Source of the DNA: DATLGB01 sp038258425
GTDB taxonomy: Bacteria; Actinomycetota; Thermoleophilia; Solirubrobacterales; Solirubrobacteraceae
Direction of reading: 5' to 3'
Length of the DNA stretch: 64,000 nucleotides
NCBI GenBank assembly: GCA_038258425.1
Contig: JBBSPV010000017.1
Span: 7,062-71,061, forward strand
The translations under genes were made by a program, and so were the position numbers. The notes beneath the pieces were generated by a model, which was given only the letters and a program-made list of their open reading frames with translations, searched no databases and was not told the origin of the DNA. This document shows, in pieces, positions 11,289-19,040 of the stretch; positions within the stretch are counted from its first letter, which is position 1; the number at the start of each line of letters is the position of its first letter.

Positions 11289-11298
11289 TGCGCGCCCT

Positions 11299-11811
11299 AT
11301 GAGCGAGTTCACCACGGATCAGCGCGAGCGAGAGAGCACCGGCGGTCACCCATACGGCCGCTACTTCGAGGAGTTCGAGGTCGGCGACGTGTACCGGCAC
11401 TGGCCGGCGAAGACCGTCACCGAGGCTGACGACCACCTGTTCTGCCTGATCACCATGAACCACCACCCGCTGCACATCAACGACGTCTACGCGGCGCAGT
11501 CCCAGCAGGGTCGCAACGTCGTGGTCGGGCCCTACGTGTACTCGCTGGCGCTCGGCATGAGCGTCTCGGACGTGTCCGGCAAGGCGATCGCCAACCTCGC
11601 CACGGAGGCCCTCAGCCACCCGGCGCCGGTCTTCCACGGGGACACGCTGTTCGCCGAGACCGAGGTGCTCGAGACGCGCGAGTCGCGCTCCAAGCCCGAC
11701 CGCGGGACGGTCAGGGTCCACACCCGCGTGCTCAACCAGGACGGCGTGCTCGTGGCCGAGTTCAAGCGCCTCGTGCTCGTGCCCCGGCGCGAGCCCGGCC
11801 GGCCCGTCTGA
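11299..11811 (+). CDS. mch: MaoC-family hydratase, candidate mesaconyl-CoA hydratase
   Basis: 170 residues forming a single hotdog domain. The hydratase motif region around residues 45-75 is clear: EADDHLFCLITMNHHPLHIND, with the Asp/His pair expected for R-specific enoyl-CoA hydratases, then VVVGPYVYSLALGMSVSDVSGKAIANL. It resembles the MaoC protein encoded with ccr and meaA in Streptomyces. In the EMC pathway it would hydrate mesaconyl-CoA to beta-methylmalyl-CoA, the substrate of the divergent mcl1. Proteobacterial Mch has two fused hotdog domains of about 340 residues, so this one would act as a homodimer. Another short enoyl-CoA hydratase role cannot be excluded. Confidence 0.85.
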   Translation: MSEFTTDQRERESTGGHPYGRYFEEFEVGDVYRHWPAKTVTEADDHLFCLITMNHHPLHINDVYAAQSQQGRNVVVGPYVYSLALGMSVSDVSGKAIANLATEALSHPAPVFHGDTLFAETEVLETRESRSKPDRGTVRVHTRVLNQDGVLVAEFKRLVLVPRREPGRPV

Positions 11812-11866
11812 GCCCGGCCCCCGACCTCTCGTATCGGCTGACACGTTCGCAACCGGCGCGCCGGGA

Positions 11867-11893
11867 GGGGGTAGTGGCATGCAACACTCCCCC
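11867..11893 (+). promoter_or_regulatory. Inverted repeat in the pckG upstream region
   Basis: GGGGGTAGTG and CACTCCCCC pair as a hairpin with one bulged T, around a GCATGC centre. It is 56 bp after the mch stop and 51 bp before pckG, so it could terminate mch transcription or act as an operator for pckG. A second hairpin follows at once. Confidence 0.4.
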
Positions 11894-11894
11894 T

Positions 11895-11911
11895 GTCCGG
11901 CCGCGCCGGAC
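11895..11911 (+). promoter_or_regulatory. Perfect inverted repeat in the pckG leader
   Basis: GTCCGGC-CGC-GCCGGAC is a perfect 7-bp-arm hairpin 33 nt upstream of the pckG start, directly after the repeat at 11867-11893. Two tandem hairpins in a 133-bp gap suggest control of pckG by attenuation or protein binding; no known riboswitch is recognised. Confidence 0.4.
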
Positions 11912-11944
11912 CCATGAGCCGTTCCGACATCGAAGGAGCCCCCT

Positions 11945-13759
11945 GTGACCGACGCCGCCACCGACCTCACCTTCCATGCGCAGCTCAGGGACTGGGTGCA
12001 GGAGGCGGCTGAGCTGACCCAGGCCGCCGAGGTGCACTGGTGCGACGGCTCGGCGGAGGAGTACGACGCGCTCTGCCAGGCGCTCGTCGACGCCGGCACC
12101 TTCCAGCGGCTCTCGGACGCCAAGCGCCCGAACTCCTACCTCGCGCTGTCGGACCCGGGGGACGTCGCCCGCGTCGAGGACCGCACGTTCATCTGCTCCG
12201 AGCGGGAGGAGGACGCGGGGCCGACGAACAACTGGACCGACCCGGCCGAGATGCGCGAGACCATGCGCGGGCTCTTCGACGGCTCCATGCGGGGCCGGAC
12301 GATGTACGTCGTGCCGTTCTCCATGGGGCCGCTCGGCTCGCCGATCTCCCACGTCGGCGTGCAGCTGACCGACTCGGCCTACGTCGCGGTCTCCATGCGG
12401 ATCATGACCCGCATGGGCAAGGGCGCCCTCGACGTGCTCGGTGACGACGGCCACTTCGTGCCGTGCCTGCATTCCGTCGGGGCGCCGCTGGCGGACGGCG
12501 ACACGGACGTGCCGTGGCCCGACAGCGAGACGAAGTACATCGTCCACTTCCCCGAGAGCCGCGAGATCTGGTCCTACGGCTCCGGCTACGGCGGCAACGC
12601 CCTGCTCGGCAAGAAGTGCCTCGCCCTGCGTATCGCCTCCGTGATGGCGCGCGACGAGGGCTGGCTGGCCGAGCACATGCTCATCCTCAAGGTCACCTCC
12701 CCCGAGGGTGCCGTGAAGTACCTGACGGGCGCCTTCCCGTCCGCGTGCGGCAAGACGAACCTCGCGATGCTCGTCCCGTCCCTGAAGGACTGGAAGGTCG
12801 AGACGGTCGGCGACGACATCGCCTGGATGAAGTTCGGCGCGGACGGCCGGCTCTACGCGGTCAACCCCGAGGCCGGGTTCTTCGGCGTCGCGCCGGGCAC
12901 CGGCTACGAGACGAATCCGAACGCGATGGCGTCGATCGAGCACGACACGGTGTTCACCAACGGCGCCCGCACCGACGACGGCGACGTCTGGTGGGAGGGC
13001 ATGACGGAGGAGCCGCCGGCGCACCTGGTCGACTGGCACGGCGAGGACTGGACACCGGCGTCCGAGGAGCCCGCCGCGCACCCGAACGCCCGCTTCACGG
13101 TCCCGGCCGACCAGACGCCGTCGATCGCCGACAACTGGGACGACCCGAAGGGCGTGCCGATCGACGCCTTCCTGTTCGGCGGCCGGCGCGCGTCCGTCGT
13201 GCCACTCGTGCGCGAGGCGTTCGACTGGGAGCACGGGACGTTCCTCGGCGCCACCATGGCTTCGGAGAAGACCGCCGCGGCCGACGGCGGCCTCGGGGAG
13301 CTGCGCTTCGACCCGATGGCGATGCTGCCCTTCTGCGGCTACAACATGGGCGACTACTTCGGCCACTGGCTCAAGCTCGGCAAGCGCGACGGCGCGGTGC
13401 TGCCGCGCATCTTCTTCGTCAACTGGTTCCGCAAGGACCCCGAGACAGGCTCCTTCCTGTGGCCCGGGTTCGGGGAGAACTCGCGCGTGCTGGCCTGGAT
13501 CTTCCGCCGCTGCGAGCACGCCGCGGAGGCCGAGGAGACGCCGATCGGCTACATCCCCACCGCCGACGGCATCAAGCTGGACGACCTGGACATCGCCCCG
13601 GAGGACTTCGAGGCGGTGCGCACGGTGGAGGTCGACGCCCTGCGCGACGAGCTCGAGCAGACGCGCGAGCATCTCGAGACCTTCGGCGACGACCTGCCGC
13701 GGGAGCTGTGGACGCAGTTCGAGGCGCTCGAGGAGCGCCTCGGCGCGACGCGGGCCTAG
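11945..13759 (+). CDS. pckG: Phosphoenolpyruvate carboxykinase (GTP)
   Basis: 604 residues, the usual size for GTP-dependent PEPCK. It converts oxaloacetate + GTP to PEP + CO2 + GDP, opening gluconeogenesis from C4 acids. Seen: NNWTDP near 95-100, FSMGPLGSPISHVGVQLTDS near 125-144, FPESREIWSYGSGYGGNALLGKKC, the kinase P-loop GAFPSACGKTNLAM starting at 262 with the hyper-reactive cysteine, and FLFGGRR. GTG start at 11945 has a good Shine-Dalgarno (AAGGAG, 11933-11938) at 6-nt spacing, unlike the leaderless genes around it. Position beside EMC genes makes sense: malate and succinyl-CoA from that pathway leave the TCA cycle through this enzyme. Its TAG stop shares the CTAG tetranucleotide with the convergent MBL gene. 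Confidence 0.97.
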   Translation: MTDAATDLTFHAQLRDWVQEAAELTQAAEVHWCDGSAEEYDALCQALVDAGTFQRLSDAKRPNSYLALSDPGDVARVEDRTFICSEREEDAGPTNNWTDPAEMRETMRGLFDGSMRGRTMYVVPFSMGPLGSPISHVGVQLTDSAYVAVSMRIMTRMGKGALDVLGDDGHFVPCLHSVGAPLADGDTDVPWPDSETKYIVHFPESREIWSYGSGYGGNALLGKKCLALRIASVMARDEGWLAEHMLILKVTSPEGAVKYLTGAFPSACGKTNLAMLVPSLKDWKVETVGDDIAWMKFGADGRLYAVNPEAGFFGVAPGTGYETNPNAMASIEHDTVFTNGARTDDGDVWWEGMTEEPPAHLVDWHGEDWTPASEEPAAHPNARFTVPADQTPSIADNWDDPKGVPIDAFLFGGRRASVVPLVREAFDWEHGTFLGATMASEKTAAADGGLGELRFDPMAMLPFCGYNMGDYFGHWLKLGKRDGAVLPRIFFVNWFRKDPETGSFLWPGFGENSRVLAWIFRRCEHAAEAEETPIGYIPTADGIKLDDLDIAPEDFEAVRTVEVDALRDELEQTREHLETFGDDLPRELWTQFEALEERLGATRA

Positions 13760-14418
13760 AGCCCGGCGCAGAAGGCCTTGAAGGCCGCGGCGTCCGTGTG
13801 CGGGGCGCCGTGGCCGAAGAGCACGAGCGACGGCTCGAGGTCGCCGAGCGCCTTCGCGGAGGCGCGGTTGCGCTCCGGGTCGGGCGTCAGGAGGTCCAGC
13901 GGGAGCTGCAGGCCACGACGGCGCGTGAGCGTGTGCACGTTGCAGAGCACGTCGCCGCAGATCAGCACGCGGTCGGCCTCCCGGAAGAACACGACCTGGC
14001 CCCGGGAGTGGCCCGGCGCCTCGACGACCCGGAAGTCGCCGACCTCGTCGCCGGCGCGCAGCAGGCGGTCCACGCGGTGGCCCGGCCCGGTCATGAGCCG
14101 GTCGAAGCCCTGTGCCAGCGGGTTCGGCGGCTGGCGCTCGCGGATCAGGCGCGGGCGCTCGGCGGCGTCCGCGTCGCCCTCGGACACCCAGTAGGGGAGG
14201 CCGAGGGCCTCGCAGACCGCGTGGCTCGAGCCCTGGTGGTCCGGGTGGGCGTGGGTGATCGCGTGGGCGGCGAGGTGGCGCACGGCGAGTGCCTTGAGGA
14301 TGCGCTTGGCGTCCCGGCGCGCCATGGCGTCGATCAGGACGTCGCCGGCGAGGTAGCAGTTGATCGCGTGGCGCGGGAAGCCCGTGATCAGCCCGACGTC
14401 GGGGGCGACCTCGTCCAC
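13756..14418 (-). CDS. Metallo-beta-lactamase-fold hydrolase in the ecm-meaB operon
   Basis: 220 residues. The MBL metal motif is THAHPDH (near residue 60), with later His/Asp ligands in APGHSRGQVVF and ICGDVL and a final FGHG. This is a glyoxalase II-like arrangement; substrates of this class are often thioesters or lactones. It starts at GTG 14418, one nucleotide after the stop of the 187-residue gene, and is the last of four tightly packed minus-strand genes (ecm, meaB, unknown, this one). A thioesterase acting on a CoA-derived by-product is an attractive idea but is only inference. The two genes end on a shared CTAG with pckG. Confidence 0.8.
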   Translation of the reverse strand: MDEVAPDVGLITGFPRHAINCYLAGDVLIDAMARRDAKRILKALAVRHLAAHAITHAHPDHQGSSHAVCEALGLPYWVSEGDADAAERPRLIRERQPPNPLAQGFDRLMTGPGHRVDRLLRAGDEVGDFRVVEAPGHSRGQVVFFREADRVLICGDVLCNVHTLTRRRGLQLPLDLLTPDPERNRASAKALGDLEPSLVLFGHGAPHTDAAAFKAFCAGL

Positions 14419-14419
14419 G

Positions 14420-14983
14420 TCAGTGCGGGTCGAACCCGGTCGAGGCCGGGGGCCGCGACTCCTCGGCGAGCGAGGAGATCGCCAGTGAGCCCTGGGCGGC
14501 CGCCTCGAGGACCTCCGTGGCCTCCTCCGAGCTGCGGGCGTAGAGCTCGACGAGCAGGTAGATGAGGATGCGGTCCTCGTCGTGCTTGTGGAAGCGCACG
14601 TGGGTGAAGAACTCGCGGGTGCCGTGGTCGCCGAACGCCGCGTAGGACAGCGACTCGGCGGCCTCCGGGCCCGAGCAGGACTCGACGGAGTCGGCCGGGA
14701 CGGTGACCTCGCAGGACGCCACCCACGGCGTGCCGGCCACCATCCGCTCCCAGCGATCCTCGATCGGCTGGACCCGGCCCTCGAGGAAGCCGAGGTGGGG
14801 CTGGTCGTGCATGCAGTCCAGGCACTGCACGACGGCCTCCTGGATCTCGTCGACGACCTCGGCGCGCTCGCCCGTCTCGGGGTCGATGCGGTGGATGCCC
14901 TCGTAGTGGACCTGGACCTCGAGGTTCGAGGACCAGCACCGGTAGCAGCGCAGCCACGACTGGAGGATGGGACCGCCTTCCAT
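14420..14983 (-). CDS. Unknown protein with cysteine pairs, in the ecm-meaB operon
   Basis: 187 residues, not recognised. The N-terminal part has a possible metal site: LRCYRCWSSNLEVQVHYEG (Cys pair at about 13 and 16) and VQCLDCMHDQPHLGF (Cys pair at about 53 and 56), i.e. two CxxC knuckles as in a zinc ribbon. The remainder (SCEVTVPADSVESCSG, FTHVRFHKHDEDRILIYLLVELYARS) looks like an alpha/beta domain with acidic helices. It lies 9 bp after meaB and 1 nt before the MBL gene, so it is cotranscribed with ethylmalonyl-CoA mutase. It may help mutase maturation or act on its product, but nothing in the sequence proves this. Confidence 0.75.
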   Translation of the reverse strand: MEGGPILQSWLRCYRCWSSNLEVQVHYEGIHRIDPETGERAEVVDEIQEAVVQCLDCMHDQPHLGFLEGRVQPIEDRWERMVAGTPWVASCEVTVPADSVESCSGPEAAESLSYAAFGDHGTREFFTHVRFHKHDEDRILIYLLVELYARSSEEATEVLEAAAQGSLAISSLAEESRPPASTGFDPH

Positions 14984-14992
14984 CCTTCGATC

Positions 14993-15925
14993 CTATCCGT
15001 GCCCCACCTCCAGCCGGCTGACGAGCTCGGCCTGGGTGAGCCCGGGCTCCAGGCCGGCCAGCAGCCGCTCGGCGGCGCGCCGGCCGCCCAGCGCCCGCAG
15101 CCCCGCCTCGCCGTGCTCGGCGAGGAAGTCCGACAGCGCGCCGGCCCGCCGGCCGGCGAGGCGCCGGGCCGTGACGTCGTGGCCGGCGCGGTGCGCGTCG
15201 AGCGCACGGGCGAGCTCGGCGACGCCGGTGACGGGCGCGACGGCGGAGACGGCCAGCACGTCCACGTCGGTCGCGCCGAGCGTCCGCAGGGCGGCGTGCA
15301 GGTCGCGGCGGGCGCGCGTGGCGACCGCGCCGAGATCGGCCTTGGTGACCACCAGCACGTCGGGGATCTCCATCACGCCGGACTTCAGGAACTGCAGCGC
15401 GTCGCCCGACCCGGGCTGGACGACGACCGCGACGGTGTCGGCGGCCTCGGCGACCTCCGTCTCCGACTGCCCGACGCCGACCGTCTCGATGACCACGACG
15501 TCGAACGCGTGCGCGAGGGCCTGGGCGGCGGCGCGCGTCGCGGGGGCGAGACCGCCGAGGCGCTCGCCGGCGGCCATGGAGCGGATGAAGACGGACCGGT
15601 CGGCCGGGTCGTGGGCGATGCGCGCGCGGTCGCCGAGCAGCGCGCCGCCCGAGCGCTTCGACGTCGGGTCGACGGCGAGCACGGCGACGGAGCGGCCCGC
15701 GCCGCGCCACTGCGCCACGAGCACCGAGAGCAGCGTCGACGTGCCCGCGCCGGGCGGCCCCGTGACCCCGACGACGTGCCCGGGCGCGTCCGGGCCGAGG
15801 GCCGCGAGCAGGGCCGCGGTCTCGGCGCGCCGCCCGCGGTGCTCGGCGAGGTTCAGGACGGCCGGGGCGGCGGCGTGGTCGCCCGCCCGCAGCCGCTCGA
15901 CGAGCCCCTCAGGCGGCTGAGCCAA
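14993..15925 (-). CDS. meaB: MeaB-like G-protein chaperone of the mutase, with altered Walker A motif
   Basis: 310 residues of the MeaB/ArgK (G3E-type P-loop) family, which guards B12-dependent acyl-CoA mutases by gating cofactor loading with GTP hydrolysis. The family landmarks are present: GVTGPPGAGxST, AVDPTSKRSGGALLGDRAR, ETVGVGQSE and VVTKADL. The striking point is the P-loop: residue 62 is Thr (codon ACG at 15740-15742) where nearly all members have Lys, giving GPPGAGTST. That should cripple nucleotide binding unless compensated. It starts inside the end of ecm (17-bp overlap), so it is translationally coupled to its presumed client. A single-base sequencing error (AAG to ACG) is possible. 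Confidence 0.9.
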   Translation of the reverse strand: MAQPPEGLVERLRAGDHAAAPAVLNLAEHRGRRAETAALLAALGPDAPGHVVGVTGPPGAGTSTLLSVLVAQWRGAGRSVAVLAVDPTSKRSGGALLGDRARIAHDPADRSVFIRSMAAGERLGGLAPATRAAAQALAHAFDVVVIETVGVGQSETEVAEAADTVAVVVQPGSGDALQFLKSGVMEIPDVLVVTKADLGAVATRARRDLHAALRTLGATDVDVLAVSAVAPVTGVAELARALDAHRAGHDVTARRLAGRRAGALSDFLAEHGEAGLRALGGRRAAERLLAGLEPGLTQAELVSRLEVGHG

Positions 15926-17906
15926 CCTGGTTGCGCTCCGCCACGAGCGCGACGATGTCCGCCATGATCCGGGACAGGTCGAAGTCCTTGGGCGTGTAGA
16001 CCGCCGCCACGCCGGCCGCCTTGAGCGGCTCCACGTCGCGGTCGGGGATGATCCCGCCGACGATCACCGGGATGTCGGCGCCGCCGGCCTCCCGGATGGC
16101 CCGGACGATGGCCGGGATGAGCTCGCGGTGCGAGCCGGAGAGGATGGACAGGCCGACCACGTGGACGCCCTCGTCGACCGCCGAGCGGGCGATCTGCGCC
16201 GGCGTGAGGCGGATGCCCTCGTAGACGACGTCCATGCCGACGTCGCGCGCGCGCACGGCGATCTGCTCGGCGCCGTTGGAGTGCCCGTCGAGGCCGGGCT
16301 TGCCCACGAGGATCTTCAGGGTGCGCCCGAGCGCCTCGCCGACGCGGGCGACCTCGTCGCGCAGCTGGGCCGTGTCGGCGCCCGGCGCCGCCGCGGCGGC
16401 CTCGCCGATGCCGGTCGGCGCCCGGTAGGAGCCGAACGCGTCGCGCAGCGCCTGGGCCCACTCGCCCGTCGTCGCGCCCGCCCGGGCCGCGGCGAGCGTC
16501 GCCTCCATGACGTTCTCGTCCGTGCGGGCCACGCGGCGCAGCTCCTGCAGCGCGGCCTCGACGGCCGCTGCGTCGCGCCGCGCGCGCCAGCGCTCCAGCG
16601 CGTCCTGGGCCGCCTGCTCGACGCCGGGGTCGACGGTCATGATCTGCTCGTCGGCCTCGGCCTGCAGGGGCGAGGGCTCCGTCTCCGTGTACCGGTTGAG
16701 GCCCACCACGACCTGCTCGCCGCGCTCGATGCGCCCGATCCGCGCCCGGTGGGACTCCACGAGCGCGGCCTTCATGTACGGGACGGCCTCGACGGTGCCG
16801 CCGTGCTCGTCCACGCGCGCCATCTCCTCGCGGGCGCCGTCGAGCAGCTCGGCCACGAGGCCCTCCATGACCACGGAGCCCTCGAAGATGTCGGGGTACT
16901 CGAGGAGGTCGGTCTCGTACGCCAGCACCTGCTGGATGCGCAGCGACCACTGCTGGTCCCAGGGGCGGGGGAGGCCGAGCGCCTCGTTCCAGGCCGGCAG
17001 CTGCAACGCGCGGGCGCGGGCGTCGCGGCCGAGCGTCACCGCGAGGGCCTCGAGGACGATCCGCTGGACGTTGTTCTCCGGCTGGGCCTCCGTGAGCCCG
17101 AGCGAGTTGACCTGGACGCCGTAGCGGAAGCGCAGGAGCTTGGGGTCGGTGACGCCGTAGCGCTCGCGGCCGAGCTGCTCCCACAGCACGCCCATGGCGC
17201 GCAGCTTCGCGTGCTCCTCCACGAAGCGCACCCCGGCGTTGACGAAGAACGAGATGCGGCCGAAGACCGTGCCCAGGCGCGCTGCGGGCACCCGCTCGCG
17301 GACGGCGTCGAGCACCGCCTGGGCCGTCGTCATCGCGAAGGCGATCTCCTGCACCGGCGTGGCGCCGGCCTCCTGGAGGTGGTAGGAGCAGATGTTGATC
17401 GGGTTCCACTTCGGAACCTCCTCCACGGTGAAGGCGATCATGTCGGCCATGAGCCGCATGGAGGGCCCGGGCGGGAAGGCGTAGGTCCCGCGGGAGAGGT
17501 ACTCCTTGACGATGTCGTTCTGCGTCGTGCCCTGCAGCTGGGCCCGCGGCACGCCGTTGTCCTCGGCGGTGACGATGTAGAGGGCCAGCAGCCAGGCGGC
17601 CGTCGCGTTGATCGTCATGGACGTGTTCATCGCGTCCAGCGGGATGCCGTCGAGCAGCGTGTGCATGTCGCCGCGGTGCGCGACGGGCACCCCGACCTTG
17701 CCGACCTCGCCCACGGCGAGCTCGTGGTCGGCGTCGTAGCCGGTCTGGGTCGGCAGGTCGAAGGCGATCGACAGGCCGGTCTGGCCCTTGGCGAGGTTCG
17801 AGCGGTACAGCGCGTTGGACGCCAGCGCGGTCGAGTGCCCCGCGTAGGTCCGCATCATCCAGGGACGGTCCGGCCGCTGAAGGCGCGGGGAAGGCGTCTC
17901 GCTCAT
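15909..17906 (-). CDS. ecm: Ethylmalonyl-CoA mutase, coenzyme B12-dependent (MeaA/Ecm type)
   Basis: 665 residues in one chain: a TIM-barrel catalytic domain (about 1-500) and a C-terminal cobalamin-binding domain with the DxHxxG motif DGHSNG (Asp540, His542 as lower axial ligand). It follows the Ecm/MeaA rather than the methylmalonyl-CoA mutase pattern: RTYAGHSTALASNALYR (19-35) and FDLPTQTGYDADH (49-61), where methylmalonyl-CoA mutases usually have YAGFST and FDLPTHRGYDSD. Ecm rearranges (2R)-ethylmalonyl-CoA to methylsuccinyl-CoA. The ATG at 17906 precedes the conserved DRPW, but CATG at 17904-17907 also holds a plus-strand ATG, so the promoter must overlap the divergent MBL gene. meaB follows with overlap. 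Confidence 0.92.
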   Translation of the reverse strand: MSETPSPRLQRPDRPWMMRTYAGHSTALASNALYRSNLAKGQTGLSIAFDLPTQTGYDADHELAVGEVGKVGVPVAHRGDMHTLLDGIPLDAMNTSMTINATAAWLLALYIVTAEDNGVPRAQLQGTTQNDIVKEYLSRGTYAFPPGPSMRLMADMIAFTVEEVPKWNPINICSYHLQEAGATPVQEIAFAMTTAQAVLDAVRERVPAARLGTVFGRISFFVNAGVRFVEEHAKLRAMGVLWEQLGRERYGVTDPKLLRFRYGVQVNSLGLTEAQPENNVQRIVLEALAVTLGRDARARALQLPAWNEALGLPRPWDQQWSLRIQQVLAYETDLLEYPDIFEGSVVMEGLVAELLDGAREEMARVDEHGGTVEAVPYMKAALVESHRARIGRIERGEQVVVGLNRYTETEPSPLQAEADEQIMTVDPGVEQAAQDALERWRARRDAAAVEAALQELRRVARTDENVMEATLAAARAGATTGEWAQALRDAFGSYRAPTGIGEAAAAAPGADTAQLRDEVARVGEALGRTLKILVGKPGLDGHSNGAEQIAVRARDVGMDVVYEGIRLTPAQIARSAVDEGVHVVGLSILSGSHRELIPAIVRAIREAGGADIPVIVGGIIPDRDVEPLKAAGVAAVYTPKDFDLSRIMADIVALVAERNQVGSAA

Positions 17907-17912
17907 GCCCGG

Positions 17913-17918
17913 TATCTT
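17913..17918 (+). promoter_or_regulatory. -10 element for the MBL-clpS operon
   Basis: TATCTT ends 7 nt before a GTG at 17926. This favours the GTG over the ATG at 17905 as the start of the MBL gene, because the hexamer would otherwise lie inside the coding sequence. Confidence 0.45.
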
Positions 17919-17925
17919 CGCAGGG

Positions 17926-18756
17926 GTGCGGGTGATCGATCTCCACCACCTCGGCCGCGACCGCGTGATCGGGACGTGGGAGCACGACGGGGTGCTCATC
18001 GATCCCGGCCCGGAATCGACCCTGCAGACGCTGATCGAGGGCCTCGGGGACGGCTTCGAGCCCTCCGCGCTGTTGCTCACCCACATCCACTTCGATCACG
18101 CGGGCGTCACCGGCGCCCTGGTGCGGCGCTGGCCCGAGCTCCCGGTCTACGTGCACGAGCGCGGCGCGCCGCACCTCGCCGACCCCGAGCGGCTCGTCTC
18201 CAGCGCCCGGCGCCTGTACGGCGATGACTTCGACCGCCTGTGGGGCGAGGTGGTGCCCGTGCCGGAGGCCAACCTCCACGTGCTCTCGGGCGGCGAGACG
18301 GTGCTCGGCGACTACCGGGTGGAGTACACGCCGGGCCACGCGTCGCACCACGTCTCCTACCTGCACGAGCCCACCGGCACGGCCTTCGTCGGCGACGTCG
18401 CCGGCGTGCGGATCGCCCCGGCCGACCTGGTGATCGCCCCGACGCCGCCGCCCGACGTCGACGTGCAGGCCTGGGAGCGCTCGCTGGACCTCGTCGCGGG
18501 CTGGGCACCGGAGCGCCTGGCGCTCACGCACTTCGGCGAGGGCCTGGAGCCCTACCAGGACCAGCTCGACGGCTGCCGCGCCGCCCTGCACGCGCAGGCC
18601 GAGCTCGCGGCCCGCACCGACCTGGACGCGTTCATCGCCGCCGAGCGCGATCTGCTCGCCCAGCGCGTGGACGCCGATACCTTCGAGTCGCTCACGCAGG
18701 CGGCGCCGTTCCATCACCTCTGGCTCGGCCTGGACCGCTGGCGGTCCCGGCAGTGA
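17926..18756 (+). CDS. Metallo-beta-lactamase-fold hydrolase
   Basis: 276 residues with a complete glyoxalase II-like MBL core: VLIDPGPE, the metal motif THIHFDHAG, TPGHASHHVSYL, FVGDVAG and a final LTHFGEG. A helical C-terminal extension of about 80 residues follows. Substrate unknown; cytoplasmic as no signal peptide is seen. Starts possible are ATG 17905, GTG 17926 and GTG 17932; I prefer 17926 because of the leaderless -10. It is divergent from ecm and overlaps clpS by 4 bp (GTGA). A second MBL protein ends the ecm operon, so two MBL hydrolases flank the mutase, which may point to detoxification of a CoA intermediate (inference). Confidence 0.85.
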   Translation: MRVIDLHHLGRDRVIGTWEHDGVLIDPGPESTLQTLIEGLGDGFEPSALLLTHIHFDHAGVTGALVRRWPELPVYVHERGAPHLADPERLVSSARRLYGDDFDRLWGEVVPVPEANLHVLSGGETVLGDYRVEYTPGHASHHVSYLHEPTGTAFVGDVAGVRIAPADLVIAPTPPPDVDVQAWERSLDLVAGWAPERLALTHFGEGLEPYQDQLDGCRAALHAQAELAARTDLDAFIAAERDLLAQRVDADTFESLTQAAPFHHLWLGLDRWRSRQ

Positions 18757-19040
18757 GCCAGACCATCGAGCGCCCGCGGACCTCCGGGCCCGGGAGCGGC
18801 CTCGGCGGCCCCTGGCGGGTCATCGTGCTCAACGACGACCACAACACCTTCGACCACGTGGCGGGCGTGCTCGCGCGCTACATCCCGGGCGTCTCGGTGG
18901 ACAAGGGCTACGCACTCGCCGAGACGATCCACCGCAGCGGCCTGGCCACGGTGTGGAGCGGGGAGCAGGAGACGGCCGAGCTCTACTGGGAGCAGCTGCG
19001 CGACGCGGGGCTGACCATGGCCCCGCTCGAGCAGGGCTAG
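18753..19040 (+). CDS. clpS: ClpS-like adaptor of the Clp protease
   Basis: 95 residues. The ClpS core WRVIVLNDDHNTFDHVAGVLARYI (about 22-45) contains the conserved LNDDxxT/NxxxxV motif that binds the ClpA/ClpC N-domain and N-degrons. The usual C-terminal VxTG/AE..A region is altered to GLATVWSGEQETAELYWEQLRDAGL, similar to actinobacterial ClpS. ClpS delivers proteins with bulky N-terminal residues to ClpCP. It is translationally coupled to the MBL gene, which is an unexpected partner, since clpS normally sits by clpA or other genes. It ends on a CTAG shared with the convergent 108-residue gene. Confidence 0.88.
   Translation: MSQTIERPRTSGPGSGLGGPWRVIVLNDDHNTFDHVAGVLARYIPGVSVDKGYALAETIHRSGLATVWSGEQETAELYWEQLRDAGLTMAPLEQG

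Noticed and set aside
10225..12123. Longer 632-residue form of the malyl-CoA lyase frame
   Set aside because: The extension is antisense to the MaoC gene; the conserved protein starts at 11271 next to a good -10.
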